DNA of 64,000 bases from Zarea fungicola (Eukaryota; Ascomycota; Sordariomycetes; Hypocreales; Cordycipitaceae): contig FWCC01000238.1 in assembly GCA_900169235.1 (NCBI GenBank), forward strand, positions 124,001-188,000, written 5' to 3'. The notes under the pieces were generated by a model, which searched no databases, was not told the origin of the DNA, and saw only the letters and a list, made by a program, of their open reading frames with translations. The stretch's first letter is position 1. Each line of letters starts with the position of its first letter. Shown here one piece after another: positions 1-11,300 of this stretch. The translations under genes were made by a program, and so were the position numbers.

Positions 1-2
1 CT

Positions 3-413
3 CAGCATCCGTCGGTCTCTGTGACCTCACCACATCGCGAGACATTCGCTACGCCCGCTTCGATGAGCGCCAATCCGGCCGGCCAACTTCGCGTCCACCT
101 CATTTCCGCCCAGGACGGTCGCGAGTCTGTCGTTGACCTCACCCGGACTCTCGCTGACATGTCGCAAAAGGGCAAACTTTCGCCCCGCGATATCTCCATG
201 GATCTGATCGACGCCGAGCTTTCTGAGGGCATCATGCCCGAGCCCGATCTGCTGATCCTCTTCAGCCCCCACGTCGAGCTGTCTGGCTACCCCCCTTGGC
301 AGATTCGTCTGACCGAGATCTTCTGTCTGCAGGACAACGAGTCCTTTGGTTATCAAGTCTTTGTCAAGGCACTTCGCAATTACTCGGCTGCCCAATTCCG
401 CCGCGGCAAATAG
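3..413 (+). CDS. nus1: Nus1/NgBR-type subunit of dehydrodolichyl diphosphate synthase (3' end only)
   Basis: This is the C-terminal 136 residues of a gene whose 5' part lies left of the window. The protein is the non-catalytic partner in the cis-prenyltransferase complex at the ER, which makes the polyprenyl diphosphate for dolichol and so feeds N-glycosylation and GPI anchors. The evidence is the conserved end of the family: a PPWQIRLTEIF block (human NgBR has a PWHIRLTEI equivalent), then a YAA-like NYSAAQ stretch, and the terminal R-R-G-K. That ending carries the RxG motif, which in this family reaches into the partner's active site. The frame is open from position 3 to the TAG at 411-413. 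The next gene converges on it, with 81 bases between the stops. Whether the first ~25 residues belong to this exon cannot be judged. Confidence 0.88.
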   Translation, partial: QHPSVSVTSPHRETFATPASMSANPAGQLRVHLISAQDGRESVVDLTRTLADMSQKGKLSPRDISMDLIDAELSEGIMPEPDLLILFSPHVELSGYPPWQIRLTEIFCLQDNESFGYQVFVKALRNYSAAQFRRGK

Positions 414-494
414 ATACCCCTGAAGAGTGCTGTCTATGTACTCGTCTTCATTCTCTTGTATTAATAAGTACATCCTTAATCTCATTCCGTTAAG

Positions 495-1512
495 TCACGT
501 TTGCTTCATCTCTCGACGTATCCTGTCCCATCTATACACTGGTCCACGCCCCACATTGTAGTTGTAGTAATTCTCTGTGCCATCTTTGGTTACTGCTCGC
601 CTGAACGTAATGTTGATCCTGCCCCCATCTTCGCTGTGCTTGCCGGTCCGCTTCGGGATGGAATGCAGCCACTGCGACTGCGTCTTGCCGCGCATCAGGA
701 CCATGTCTCCACTTCCCAGCACCAGTTTAAGACTCTCAGGCGCAGTTTTGTGCCTCATGAGAAAGTCACGCTGAGCTCCGAGCGAAAAGGATGCTATTGC
801 TGGCTCGGGGCCAAGGAACTTTTCGTCGTCGCTGTGATAGGATATGCTATCGGTCCCAGAGGCGTAGTAGTTGACAAGGCAGAAATTGAACTTGAATCCA
901 GTCGCAGCCTCGGTCGATCTCCGCAGTGTATCAAGGCATTGTGGAATTGGTCGCGGAGGGTAACGGTCATAGCGTCCGTCTGATACCAATACTTCAGATT
1001 TGGCGTCGACAACGCACCCGTTTTTGAATCGCGATGTCTCATCCAGGCCGAAAACAGTTGTCCATCTATAAAATTAGCATGCTTGTTTTGCTTTTCATTC
1101 TTTGGGGGCCTATGAAGAACGAGCCTTGGTGTTTGAACTTGCGTTTCGATTCCACCTCTTTTTATGGTGTACTCGACTCTGTAAAACGGCAGCTCAGTTC
1201 GAAGAAACTCGAATAGCTGCCGAGTGCACAGCTTAGGGATAAAGGGGGCAAAGTAGAGGACATTTAGATCCTGTTGGTTGTCTATATTCTGACCAGGCTT
1301 CACAGGCGCATTGGGGGGTGACAGCTGCTCGGCCAGAGCTTCTGGGATTTCGGTAATATCGAATGGATAGCTCTTATGCTTAGATGTCGACACCTTGCGG
1401 CGTCAGCATGAATTCGTGTCAAGGGAGTCAAACATACAGGTTTATCATCGGCTTCTCGTTGTCGTTTTGCGGACGGCCTAAAAAAGGCGTCCAAGGTGCG
1501 TTTCTCTGCCAT
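495..1512 (-). CDS. AlkB-family Fe(II)/2-oxoglutarate dioxygenase (ALKBH2/3-like DNA dealkylase)
   Basis: Predicted 304-residue oxidative demethylase that reverses 1-methyladenine/3-methylcytosine-type DNA damage. Exons on the minus strand are 1512-1438, 1393-1125 and 1065-495. Iron ligands are visible as H192-S-D194 in a YASG..SISYHSDDE context and H249 in QWLHSIPKR. The 2-oxoglutarate-binding signature RxNxTxR is R264-INITF-R270. The N-terminus KRTLDAFF resembles a PCNA-binding PIP box with K in place of the usual Q, followed by a basic, NLS-like stretch. Intron 1 (44 nt) ends in AAG, an uncommon acceptor. Intron 2 (1124-1066) appears to be of GC-AG type, because the donor reads AAG|GCTCGT and only this join restores the TPRWTTVFGLDET block expected before the catalytic core. 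The start is the first ATG in frame. The gene converges on nus1. The family is certain; the exact paralogue is not. Confidence 0.9.
1066..1124 (-). other. Probable GC-AG intron in the AlkB gene
   Basis: Read on the minus strand, the exon ends CCAAG and the intron begins GCTCGT. It has a GCTAAT branch-like sequence and ends TTTTATAG. No GT donor nearby gives the right phase (2) for the downstream TGG ACA ACT GTT frame. With the GC donor the two halves join as QTPR-WTTVFG, which fits the family. Confidence 0.65.
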
Positions 1513-2306
1513 TCTTTCTCTGTCAATGCTGCCTGGAAGTGGTGATTTAAGGCCAACGTCGCACATGCGAGGATCGGCGCGGCGGCCACAGGTGGAGCTG
1601 TAACATGTACCATACATAATGATCACCAGCCAGGAGGGAAAAGCACAACACTATTTCTATTAGAACACGATGAACTTTGTATTCCTCAATCTGATAAAAA
1701 TATAGCATTCCGCCCCTAGACGCTAGAGCTCATTGGGTCACTTGACAGGTAATCCCATCAACGGTTAGCTAACCCTTAATGCCATCCCATCAAACTGCTG
1801 CATAATTAGGAAATCGGCAGTTCTGCTTGCAGAACAAACATACAAAAAACAATTAAAATCCCGCCATGTGTTTATGTATTTATTTACTACTCAAATCAAT
1901 TGAGCATGTTGTCATCTCACTTCACAAGTTTGATGGTGACCTGACTCGGCGACTGCGCCGCGGTCGGTGCGGAGGACTGCATTTTAAATGGCAACAACAA
2001 GAATAGCCAAGACTGAACTCGATCAGACTAGAAGGGGAAATGTACCTTTATTCATACTGGAATATCGTATGCTAATCAGTGTATTTATTGTCGTGATGAC
2101 TATGCGACGGGGATGCTGGTAAAAATTGGGTGGGGCCTGAGGCAAAAGCTTCAATCACACACCAAAATTTCAATGAAACACTGAATTACCTCAGCAAGCA
2201 GATAGATATGGAGGTAAGCGAGCACGATCAGGGCACGCGCATAAACTGGGGGTGAAAAATATGTAAAGAGACTGATACACGATAGGATCTCTCACCAACT
2301 CAGGAA
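1513..2306. other. Intergenic region between the AlkB gene and trm5
   Basis: These 794 bases separate two divergent starts and so probably hold both promoters. The sequence is AT-rich around 1840-1900. A CAG just before the trm5 ATG (2302-2304, within CTCACCAACTCAG) could be the acceptor of a 5'-UTR intron or of an unseen first exon. No RNA gene was recognised. Confidence 0.4.
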
Positions 2307-3875
2307 ATGAACCTCTTTCGCGCTCCCGCTGCGGCGAGGGCTGCCAGAACCTTGGACAAGACCCTCTTCTCCCGCACCATCCCGTCGGCAGCAGTTTCTG
2401 TGCGGGAGAACAAGCTCCTCTCCAAATATAGAAAGGAACTGGAACTCACCAAGGAATTGTTTATTCTCCAAAACTATCAGCAGGTGGCGCCAGACCCGGA
2501 CCCTACGCTGGCGGCCAAGGGCAATAAGTGCCTAGTCTTGCAGACTCATATCAAACCCCAGGGTAAGAGCCACACGCAAACCAGCATAAAGATGAATCCA
2601 ACCTGCTAAAAAAAATTTGTTTGTGAAGAACCGTCAACTTGGAGCTCAGCGTTGCAGCAAGGATCCAGAGTAGGAGATCTCAAAGTTGTGCCATTTAACA
2701 TTAGCATCGACTACAACCTATGGAGCTACGGTACGTTTGAGTTTGCTCATGTCTGAATATGAAATTGACATTTGCCACAGTCGATGTTATGAAAAGTATC
2801 CTCCCAGAGGAACTACAAAATGAAGTTCCCTCAGGGTTTAACACGGCTGGCCATGTTGGTATGTGGCTCATCCCCTTTGCGGTTCTTGATTGCTAAAAAT
2901 AAATTGTTAGCCCATTTGAATCTGCGTGATCAATACCTACCATTCAAGCACATCATCGCCCAAGTAATCATAGATAAGAACCCTGGCATTAAAACTGTCA
3001 TCAACAAAATCGACAATGTCGGCACCGAGAGCGAGTTCCGCACATTTGCTTATGAGGTGCTCGCAGGACCCGACGACCTCAACGTCGAGGTCAGCGAGGC
3101 CGGCTGCCACTTCAGATTTGACTATTCCAAGGTGTATTGGAACAGCAAGCTCAGCACAGAGCACCAGCGCATCACCTCGCTCTTCCAGCCTGGCGAGGTC
3201 GTCGCCGACGTCATGGCAGGCATCGGCCCATTTGCCGTACCCGCAGGCAAAAAGGGCGTCTTCGTCTGGGCCAACGACAAGAACCCAGAGAGCTACAAGT
3301 ACCTCACGAACATCATCAAGCGCAACAAGGTCGGCGAGTATGTCAGGCCCTTCAACGCCGACGGGCACAACTTTATCCGCCAGGCGTGCGATGAAGTGCT
3401 AGCGGCCTCCCGCCGTGGCGATGCCGCCGTCCTGCCAGCACCCAAAGTGCCACGGTCTGCTTCGGCGGCCACCGCGAGTAACTGTAGTGCACCCCGTCCG
3501 GAGCGCACGCGCATCCCCCTGCCGCCGACCGTTGCGCACTTTGTCATGAACCTACCCGCATCGGCGCTCGAGTTCCTGCACAACTTCAGCGGCATTTATG
3601 AGGGCCAGGAGGTGCTCTTCTCGCCGCACACGGCGACGAAGCTGCCGCTGGTACACGCACACTGCTTCGCGCTCAAGGCCGACGACGACAGGCCGCTGCA
3701 GGACATTTGCGACAGGATCGAGAGGGAAATTGGCGTCCGCCTGGTGCCTGGCGACGATGCAGAGGTCGAGGGCCAGGTGGTTATTCACGAGGTACGCGAC
3801 GTAGCGCCGGCGAAGCGCATGTTTTGCGCAAGCTTTCGCGTCCCGGCGTCTGTGGCTTTTGCCTCTCGAGCCTGA
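2307..3875 (+). CDS. trm5: tRNA (guanine37-N1)-methyltransferase Trm5
   Basis: 466-residue enzyme that methylates N1 of G37 next to the anticodon, using S-adenosylmethionine, to prevent frameshifting. Exons are 2307-2562, 2629-2730, 2781-2858 and 2911-3875. All three introns have GT..AG ends, and each junction rebuilds a family motif (KPQ-EPSTWS, SY-VDVMKSILP, GH-VAHLNLRDQYLP). Visible features are the AHLNLR block, the NKIDNVG region, the SAM-binding motif I VADVMAGIGPFA near residues 243-252, and the NLPASALEFL motif in the catalytic domain. A serine/alanine-rich insert near 3440-3500 lies between the last two. Length is close to yeast Trm5 (499). The first ~30 residues are basic with almost no acidic residues and could be a mitochondrial presequence, matching the known dual location of Trm5. 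A CAG acceptor-like site just upstream leaves an earlier exon possible. Confidence 0.93.
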
Positions 3876-5941
3876 GGCTTGCTAACTTATTTACGAATTG
3901 GTCCTTCGACCGCATCATGCAGAGAGTGTGAAGATGATGTTCCATCACCTAAAATTTCACTATTAGAGACCAAGAGAACTGTCTACTTCTGTCTAGGGGA
4001 TAGCTGTAGATGGTCTTGGGAAACGGGTTGCAACCATCTCGGGATTGGGGTTGTGCGTTGACCCAATCTGTATACCTGAAGCTGCCAGGCAGAGATGATG
4101 GCAAAAGTTTGGGTATATTTGCAGACTTGGTGTACTTGTGAATCATTTACTTCTGGGTAGCATTATGACGGATGGCACGCCACAAGCTCGGGCTGAACAG
4201 CAAAGAAGAGGGAGAGGCTCGAGAGACCAAGCCGCATGTCTGCAGTGATGGACACGCAGCAACGTGGCGACTTCTAGGGCGTTGCTCCGTGCAGTAGTGT
4301 GGGAGTGCGTGTTTGTGTGCTCTTGTCTATAATGGTGTGGTGTGTAAAGGAAGAGGGGCATTTCCCGTGCTATGGCCATCGTCTCTCGTCGTATTCGGCG
4401 GATTGATAGCACCCCGGCCGCCTGAAGCCATGTCGGACAGAATAGTCCTAGAGCATAAAGAGCATAAAAACGAAAAGAGTAATGAAAAACACGGTGATCC
4501 CGTCTAGACTTGTCATGGGTACGGTTTTAAATGTAAACGACATTAATGTACGGGTGGGGTGTCCGAAAGCCGTTACATGTTCTGGAGAGGGAGCTGAAAA
4601 CATATCAACCAATCCATAACAAGAAAATTCAAATAAAATTATAAAGAGCCAGGGAGTCTATATTCGGCATCAAGGCTATAGATCTGCAGCTGGTATTTAG
4701 CACATGTAGCAAGGAGAGTATATGAAAGAGCAATCCCTTGGAAGAAATGAGGGGTTGAGATATGGGCAATGCAAAAGGCAGCGAAGAGTTAGTTATGGAA
4801 GTTTCGGCAATGTGCAAAAGTCAGGAAGGCTTGCAGGAGGATGGATGGGAGAACTGCAGCCACATTTTCTGTTGCACCCTAAGCAGGGTATCAGCTTCCA
4901 TGTGGTGATTAATGAAACGAGTGTGCCTCTTAATGCGCAGCAGAGCGCCTGTTTGCTCGCATTTAATGTTATTGTGATTTGCAACACTCCCCTGGTGGCT
5001 TACGAATAGCTATCAGGCAGAATGAAATGCGCTTGAGAAGGTCACACGATATTGACCTCTAGATAGATGCCCTCCATGATAACAGGTGTGGCTGCTGGCT
5101 ACGACGTCGGTATGTCTACGTGCATATGTTTCACAGCATGCATTGTAGGGCGGATTTGACGCGGAGGAAATTCCATCCCTCTACGCCTCCCGGATAACCT
5201 ATTCTGTCCAGCCGGGGTGTTGTCTTGTAGCTAGTCGTTGTCTCCTGTGGTGGTTTGTTTGGACAGTCAGGCTCACCTCTACGATGCACAAAGGTGTAAC
5301 AAATCCCGGCGGCAACCTCCGCTTTTTTATCGGGTAAAAATTGTAACGCCTACCGCCAAAGTGAGTTTTTTTCAATGGCCAATATTCCCTGCATCTGCTC
5401 TTGGCGTGCGCCCGCTCACGGCAATATTAGCCAAGCTATATGAACTAGGTTTATTCCGTATCATCCGTAGTAGTTTTGCTGCTGTGTATTCGGAGGCGTA
5501 CTTATCAATGGACTGCATTTTTTCGCTGTTTTTTTTTAATAAAAATTGCTGAATGCATTTGCAACATCTTAATCATTAATAAGCTCCATTGTCCGCCCAT
5601 TGTATCTGCTTCGCTTTGATACGATCTCCGCCAATCGGCCGTGTGTAACAGATAGATAGCGCTAAATTTGCCTTCTTCATTTTGGCTCTCTTATCATAAA
5701 TGACTCCGATACCTATCTGCTAGCATCACTCGGACCGACAGTTGTTATCAATGCGACAGCTTGACATACCCCGCCCTTAATATATGTAGTGTCTGCCACT
5801 ACTCCGTACTCTGAATAGATGAGTAGATTGAAACATGTGTAGAAGGTACTGGTTATAATCACGGATTAATCCCGTTTTTATCACTTGATAGCCAATGTAC
5901 CTCTACAAGTGATCAGAGCCACATTAAATGAATTAGTTGGA

Positions 5942-5965
5942 GACGGGGCCCGAAAAGGCCCCGTC
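5942..5965. repeat. GC-rich perfect inverted repeat (9-bp arms, 6-nt loop)
   Basis: GACGGGGCC at 5942-5950 is exactly complementary to GGCCCCGTC at 5957-5965, separated by CGAAAA. It sits alone in AT-richer gene-free DNA. As RNA it would form a very stable hairpin. Confidence 0.8.
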
Positions 5966-8698
5966 CCCTTAAAGTGGCAACAGAATATCATGGCCCATCT
6001 GCATCTGAGGCTCCCATCGACCCACACTCGACAATGTTCCGGGAACGTTGCGCCGGTGGCAGAAGGGCCTGCTTTCGTTTCTGTTTTAATTTGCAGGGAA
6101 CATTGATGAGGGGAATTGCACATCCATTGTGTGTGGATACAGCCCAATTGCGTATTGGGGATGGTTCGCGAGGTTGCGAAGATTCACTGACATGTAGCGC
6201 AAGCTTCACTAGCTTGAAGCTATGGGTTATTCATTGAGGCTGGGTTAATAAAAAAAATTAAGCAGGCCCACTACTAGATCAAATGAGCCTTTCATAGACA
6301 GTCGTTTAGTTTAGTTGGAGATTATTAAGAACCCATTGTAATTTGGGCTGTACACGTCAAGAAAATGAGAGACGTGGGAGTGGAAGCTCTGGCAGGTGTG
6401 GCTACCAACCCTTCCCGAAAGACCGTGCCACAAAACGAGATGCCCTGTCGGTATGAGAGGAACCAAAAATAAAAATGTAGACACCACATAGCTCGCATTC
6501 ACTACTACTCTGAGAGCAGAAATCATGCAGTCGCGGTTGCATATGCAAGCACGCCGGCGGGCCTGTTCAAGTACATCCATGTTGCATGCCCATTAGTAGC
6601 GCCACCGAGAATTTAAAATATGTAAGCCAGCAGATAGATCCATTGTTACTCCATCCTGAGGGGCTGGCGAATTTTGGTTCTTAAAATTAGAGGCAGCTAG
6701 AAAGAAAAGGCATCCAGGTTGGTCAAATTGATTTTGAATGTGGGTGAAACGGCGGACGATCATAGGCTGAAATTCATCCCACGGCTGCTGCTGCTTCTGC
6801 CTTGGCATGGAGTTCCAACTTCCCCTGTTCTTTTTTTTTCTGCCATCGATTGGACCCATCCTCTGTCACCTTGAACGAGTAAGCCGGAGGAGACCGATTA
6901 CCCGTTTTATCCGTCAAGACTTTATTTATTCGAATAGATTAAATCGCTGATATCCTGTTCAAGCCGCTCAATGAAACATGAAGTCATAGTGCGGAGAAAG
7001 AAGCACATGGCAGAATACTTCGAGTTATGCAGGTAATGCAAATCATCACTCGGGCAATCGACAGGATCAGCATTCACGAAAACGGCAAATGCCCTGGACC
7101 TTCACTCGCTCTTCCATATTAGCCTCGTTAGGGTCTGACATAAATGTAGTCGTAATACATGATTGAATGATTGGCAATGGCTTGACGGCCCTTATTATGC
7201 ATGGCTTGAAAATGGCCCTAGGCTTGCAGAAAAAGAACTGGAGAAATAAAGTATCCGTTTCATGGGCGATGTGTGAGCATCGCTGCCGCAACCATCAGCC
7301 GGAGATGGTGCAGCTGCAGCTGGTTAGAGGCAGCTATTTTAAACAAAGTAGGTAAAAGTGATCAACAGCGGCCAAAACGCCACGACGTCGAGGCTTTTGT
7401 TCGCGGATTTCCAAGCGCCTTAACAAGTTGTCATAGGGTAAATAGCTGGACCATTTAGGATGGAAGTGTTCCAAGAGGTCTAGGCATGCGCCACGCAGAC
7501 TTGGAGTTGGTACGCATAGCATTTTGTCTGGGGCTAATTCTAGCCACATGATGGCGTGCAGAAAACTTGATTTCCGTGCGTCTCCATGGTACACACCCAG
7601 CTCCAACATGGGACGGGTATAACTAGTGTCTGCACAGCCAGCTTATCAAGGTACATACAATAAATGACAACATAATGGGCCTTGTTTTGTTCATATCGTA
7701 GAAGCAGACACTATCAAAGTCAAATTGGTAAATAAAGACCACAGGATGGTACAATTGAAGTTAATACAACACGTTAGATGCTTCAGACGCTTTGTCTTCA
7801 TGAGTACCGACAAAGTGTTGCCTTGGCGGTGAGGCACTTGTACAGAGGGAAGTCGCCAGAACAACAGGCTATGGCACCATTCAAAGCCAAACGTGTGCCT
7901 AGCAATGCTGCTCATACGGTGCCTGGCTGACGCTACAATAAAAGTCACACCTAATGCTTTTTTTTACCATGTTCTGAGAGGCACACCACAGGCAGCATTG
8001 AAATATGTTCTCTATGATGAAATTCAATGTCTTCCATCGATGGTGTATAGATGAGAGTGGGTTTGAAAATGGAGACGAACCCATTCGCTTACCGAGATAG
8101 ATATGGGCGGCTGATAACGCAACGTTTTGTGAGGGGGTACGCCAGTTGGTTATCTTGACTCACTAGTTTGGGAAACCTGATAACAGAAGTCAAGATGGAA
8201 TGGAGCAAAGCCTCATCCGAAGATTTGGCCATACTTGAGGATGCGGGAGAAATCGGGTCCGTTCGGTGAGGGTCCAACGCGTTCAAAGAACCCCGCTATT
8301 CTCTACAGCCGGGCATGTGGATCAACGGAGCGGGCAGGATAAAGAGATTCAAATTAAGTAATCCGCTGTGATGTGCATAACAGATTTCATATGCAAGGCT
8401 TGGCTTGGCTGGCCCGAGCCGCGGCACCTCAGGGCCCGTCTCTCGACTATAAAGAGAACGGGCCGGACGGGAGTATGTCAAAAGGTGAATACTGCGTGTT
8501 AATGGAGCATAAAATGAATGATGCAAGATGGTCTAATTGTGATATCATTGTGCCGTATGTAAAATGATGTGCCTGGTTGTCTGATATTGTGACAGTGGCA
8601 AGGCTAATACGACTGGATCAGCAGTTTTGTAACAACAAGAGGGAGGATAAGGAGCGAGGTACAAGGTGCAAGGTCCGAAAAGAAGACGGGAGCTAGTT

Positions 8699-8729
8699 AC
8701 GAAGACGGGGTTAGAGCAACCGTCTTCGT
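8699..8729. repeat. Perfect inverted repeat (10-bp arms, 11-nt loop)
   Basis: ACGAAGACGG at 8699-8708 pairs with CCGTCTTCGT at 8720-8729 around an 11-base spacer. A further copy of the core, AAGAAGACGGG, lies just upstream near 8678, so the motif occurs three times in about 55 bases. Confidence 0.75.
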
Positions 8730-11077
8730 TAACACGTAAATGGGTCGTACAAGAAATTCAAAGAGCATGATGGGCGAAATAAAAGGCTGAAAAAGTTGGT
8801 GGGTTGATGAAGGGAGGTTGTGACCCAGATGGGATCGCTTGGGGCGGCGGCTTCATATCCCACCACAGGGCGAGAACGATTCTGGCAGGGCCGGCGGGTG
8901 TGGAGAAGGAGACTCCAAGAAAGACAAACACACTGATGGGAAAGAAAAGAAGTGATGTGCACAAGAGCTAAAAACAAACATGTACTAACTACTTGCTGAA
9001 CTTCAGCTGAGACAGCCCATCATGGCTTGAATCGGCTGTATGGAGTACTAAGAACCAAGCTATAACAGATGCAGTTGGTTTGATACACAACTGCTGCCGG
9101 GGGAATTGTTAGAGCAATATGGAACTGGGGCTCTTTGTCGGCGCACACCTGAAGAAAAAAGCCCTTGTTTTTCGTTCGCCACGTCGCATGTTGTGGACGA
9201 AGATGTCACTTATAGCACACCACGTATATGCATTCTGAACGGGCATGAAGCTACCAAATTTTACACCACAGAATCCACACTTGTTTCCAACTTCGCCTCG
9301 CCGAGGCAGCACAGGCAAGCCGTTTGGGCAAACGCACAACAAGGTAACTAGCAAAAATAGCTCATGATTCGGCTTGGCTGAAGGCATATATACAAAACCT
9401 ATTCCATCAGCCGCGGAACGGGCTCGGCTCGGCTCCTGACCTTTATTGCTTTAAATGCTCAAGTGGCTTGGCCGTCCTATCCAACCGTATTTCCCATCCT
9501 TTTCAGCCAGCCAACACAATCTCTGCTAGATGGCTGTTCATTGATGCCCCCATCGTTCAAAGCGCCGGCGCCACCACACCTTGTGTTATGTACCCCCCTC
9601 CCACGTATTTCCCCCCACGTAAAAACGAATTGGAAGACGAGGAAAAGGTACAAAAACTAACAAACAGCCCATAATTATTCACCCTTTGAGTCGATTTTTT
9701 CCTTCATAATTCTCCTAAAAAGGATTGACCCGCAGTGGGAACAAGACATGCCAAAAACAATTGGAGGTAGAAATAAAGTTTTTGGTTGGCATCTGACGGT
9801 CTTAACATGTAGGCCCAAGCTGCATTCCAATGTACCTTTGCAGGTATCATCTCGATTCGGCTTTACGGGACTGTCAAAACAAAAGCATTCCAGCCGGAAA
9901 CGCGAGCCGCATCAATGCCACCGAGAGCCTTCTCCAGCATATTCATAGGATAAACCCCCACACATAAACAAACAAATTACCAGTAGGGGCAGAGTTTTTC
10001 AAATTGTGCGTTTTCTGTTCATTTGGCACCAGTGGCAAACTGGCAATAATATCCAGCCCGTTGAAAAGCGCCGTGGCCCTTTGCCGCGCCAATTTTTTTT
10101 GTTTGGACTGACTCTTGCTCGCTTTTTAGGCCCCACAACCCGTAGAGCCCCAGCAGCACGGCACAAGGGAACCTGTCCATTCATCGTTGCTTCTTCTGTT
10201 TTACCCTCACTCATCAGGGACGACCCCTGCTAGCCGGCTGATGGCATGGCCCTTTTTTTCCCTTCTGTTCCCTGGCTGGCGGGTCGTGAACCGACCAGCA
10301 ACTAGTTCGAAATGGGTAGAGGGTTGGGCATGGCTGTAACAATTGTTATGAGGGGGTTAAAGTGCGCCATTGCGCGCTGACCCAAGCAAAAGGGCCTTGA
10401 TATTGCAGAAGCGTTACCTCGTGTGGTAGGGTTTTCTTGTTCAAACTCCCCTCTTGTTTTTTGGGCGATAGTCACATCTCATGAATAGAGTATTTAAGCA
10501 ATCTCAGCCTGGTGTGTTGCAAGCCATTGAGGTCCGAGTCCCCCAAGGGAAGAAATAGTGAAAAAAAAAAAAAAAAAGGCAACAAATTTTGGAGTCGTTC
10601 GTTTGCGTCTAGGATTCCCCGCCTGGGGGTTGTCCTGGTGCTACCAAGCTGGGGTTTGCTGTTTTGAGTCGTTTTGAGAGAGACGGGAGTAAAGTGGCCG
10701 GCCCGGTCAACTAGAGAAGCTTGGCTCTCCTCCCGGTCGCCTGTAATAAAAATGAAAAGAGTCCAGGCCTTGAGCCTGAGGGGGTACCAGGCAGTGCAGG
10801 CATGGAGTAAACCTGGAGCGTAACTATGTCACACCCCGGAAACCAGTAGAACAAAGTTGGGGCTTTCACGGTTAAGCATTTTCTTACAGGTACTTACCCA
10901 AGTTGGCAAATAGCTGGGCACGGCAGATAATCCACGTAGGGTTAAGGAGACTACACTACACACCTGCAGATCTTGATATGTGTATCCAAGGAAGCATCGG
11001 ATGTGCATGGTTGGTTCTTCTAGAGTCGCAATCGTTTAGAAAATGGCAAACCCTCTGCGCCATGCCACGCTTCCGAC

Positions 11078-11115
11078 CTGCAAGCCGCTGCAGGCTACCA
11101 GCTGCAGGCTTGCAG
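11078..11115. repeat. Nested inverted repeat rich in CTGCAG
   Basis: The arms CTGCAAGCC (11078-11086) and GGCTTGCAG (11107-11115) are perfectly complementary. The 20-base centre carries two CTGCA elements that can also pair. It lies at the border between the gene-free block and the reg1 upstream region. Confidence 0.7.
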
Positions 11116-11300
11116 ACACAACGCCCCACTGCAAAGGTAACTTAGCAACTTACTAGGTAGGTAGGTAGCTTCCTCTGTCTGCATCGAGCTGACTGATCAA
11201 ACTGGCATCTCTCCAGCGCACGTTACTGGTTCCAGTGACTGTGGCTGGGCGTGAGAGATATGCAAGCGTAGAAACTGGGAGTGGTTTGATAAATGGTCTC

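Larger units (their letters stand above)
3876..11300. other. Large gene-free block
   Basis: About 7.4 kb in which no reading frame exceeds ~105 codons and none shows a recognisable domain, conserved motif or plausible spliced continuation. Base composition is mixed rather than strongly AT-rich, so the block does not look like a repeat destroyed by repeat-induced point mutation. Contents I can point to are perfect inverted repeats at 5942-5965, 8699-8729 and 11078-11115, an A17 tract at 10561-10577, one TACTCCGTA motif at 5800, and direct GGCTTGGCT/GGCTCGGCT runs near 8398 and 9370-9435. It could hold a long non-coding transcript, distant regulatory sequence for reg1, or the remains of lost genes. 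Confidence 0.5.

Noticed and set aside
1768..1778. GCTAACCCTTA resembling a telomere-repeat template
   Set aside because: It does not match TAACCCTAA, is too short to mean anything, and has no telomerase-RNA structure around it.
2091..2150. Possible C/D-box snoRNA (GTGATGA .. CTGA) between the AlkB gene and trm5
   Set aside because: Boxes are short and common, no terminal stem and no internal C'/D' pair were found; it could not be supported.
10490..10555. tRNA-like T-loop sequence (GGTCCGAGTCCCC)
   Set aside because: No acceptor stem, D-arm or anticodon arm could be built around it.
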